A stretch of 6,394 bases of DNA from Phycisphaerales bacterium (GTDB lineage: Bacteria > Planctomycetota > Phycisphaerae > Tepidisphaerales > Tepidisphaeraceae), in NCBI GenBank assembly GCA_028288875.1, contig JAQGHK010000228.1:1-6394 (forward strand). Reading direction: 5' to 3'. Position 1 is the first letter of the stretch. The number at the start of each line of letters is the position of its first letter. Below are positions 6,378-6,394 of the stretch, one piece after another. The position numbers and the translations under genes are program-made. The notes under the pieces are model-generated. The model saw only the letters and a list, made by a program, of their open reading frames with translations, was not told the origin of the DNA and searched no databases.

Positions 6378-6394
6378 ATGGATCGGTCCACGTT
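6378..6394 (+). CDS. Possible start of a divergent gene, cut by the window edge
   Basis: ATG at 6378 is preceded by GAGG (6369-6372) with a five-base spacer, a good ribosome site, and reads Met-Asp-Arg-Ser-Thr before the window ends. An alternative start is the ATG at 6347 in another frame, also open to the end, but with a poorer site (AGG three bases upstream). Too little is visible to name a product. A regulator divergently transcribed from its targets would fit the operator-like repeats, but that is a guess from layout. Confidence 0.3.

Overview
This window looks like chromosomal DNA from a GC-rich, polysaccharide-degrading bacterium of the Planctomycetota (Phycisphaerae-like) or a related PVC lineage. 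That placement is inferred from three gene types that often occur together there: a XylR-type regulator (sugar-binding domain plus AraC helix-turn-helix), a type II secretion/prepilin-like protein with a C-terminal H-X9-DG motif, and a glycoside hydrolase. No rRNA, tRNA, CRISPR array, transposase or phage gene was seen, and no gap between genes exceeds 300 bases.

Layout. Bases 1-363 (+) are the C-terminal third of a GH53 endo-beta-1,4-galactanase that begins left of the window. It runs tail-to-tail, with a 24-base gap, into a long minus-strand block: prepilin-like protein (6114 to 5335), PfkB-family sugar kinase (5287 to 4343), XylR-type regulator (4177 to 2966) and a UvrA2-class ABC ATPase (2904 to 388). 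Gaps are 47, 165 and 61 bases. Bases 6115-6377 form a divergent control region, and a possible plus-strand gene starts at the right edge (6378).

How it may work together. The prepilin-like gene has a good promoter (TTGACA, 17-base spacer, TATCTT) and probably carries the kinase with it. The kinase, the sugar-sensing regulator and the galactanase on the other side of the block suggest carbohydrate use, but no sugar can be named from sequence. The UvrA2 gene is the outlier: a DNA-binding ATPase without the UvrB-interaction region. It has a TATTAT box six bases before its ATG and no Shine-Dalgarno sequence, so it may have its own leaderless transcript.

The least ordinary part is the control region at 6208-6344: an 8-bp perfect inverted repeat enclosing an 11-bp palindrome, plus three more copies of the palindrome's core word, two of which coincide with the -35 boxes of divergent promoters. 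This looks like the binding region of an unidentified regulator. I do not see a wholly new biological system here; most genes fit known families.
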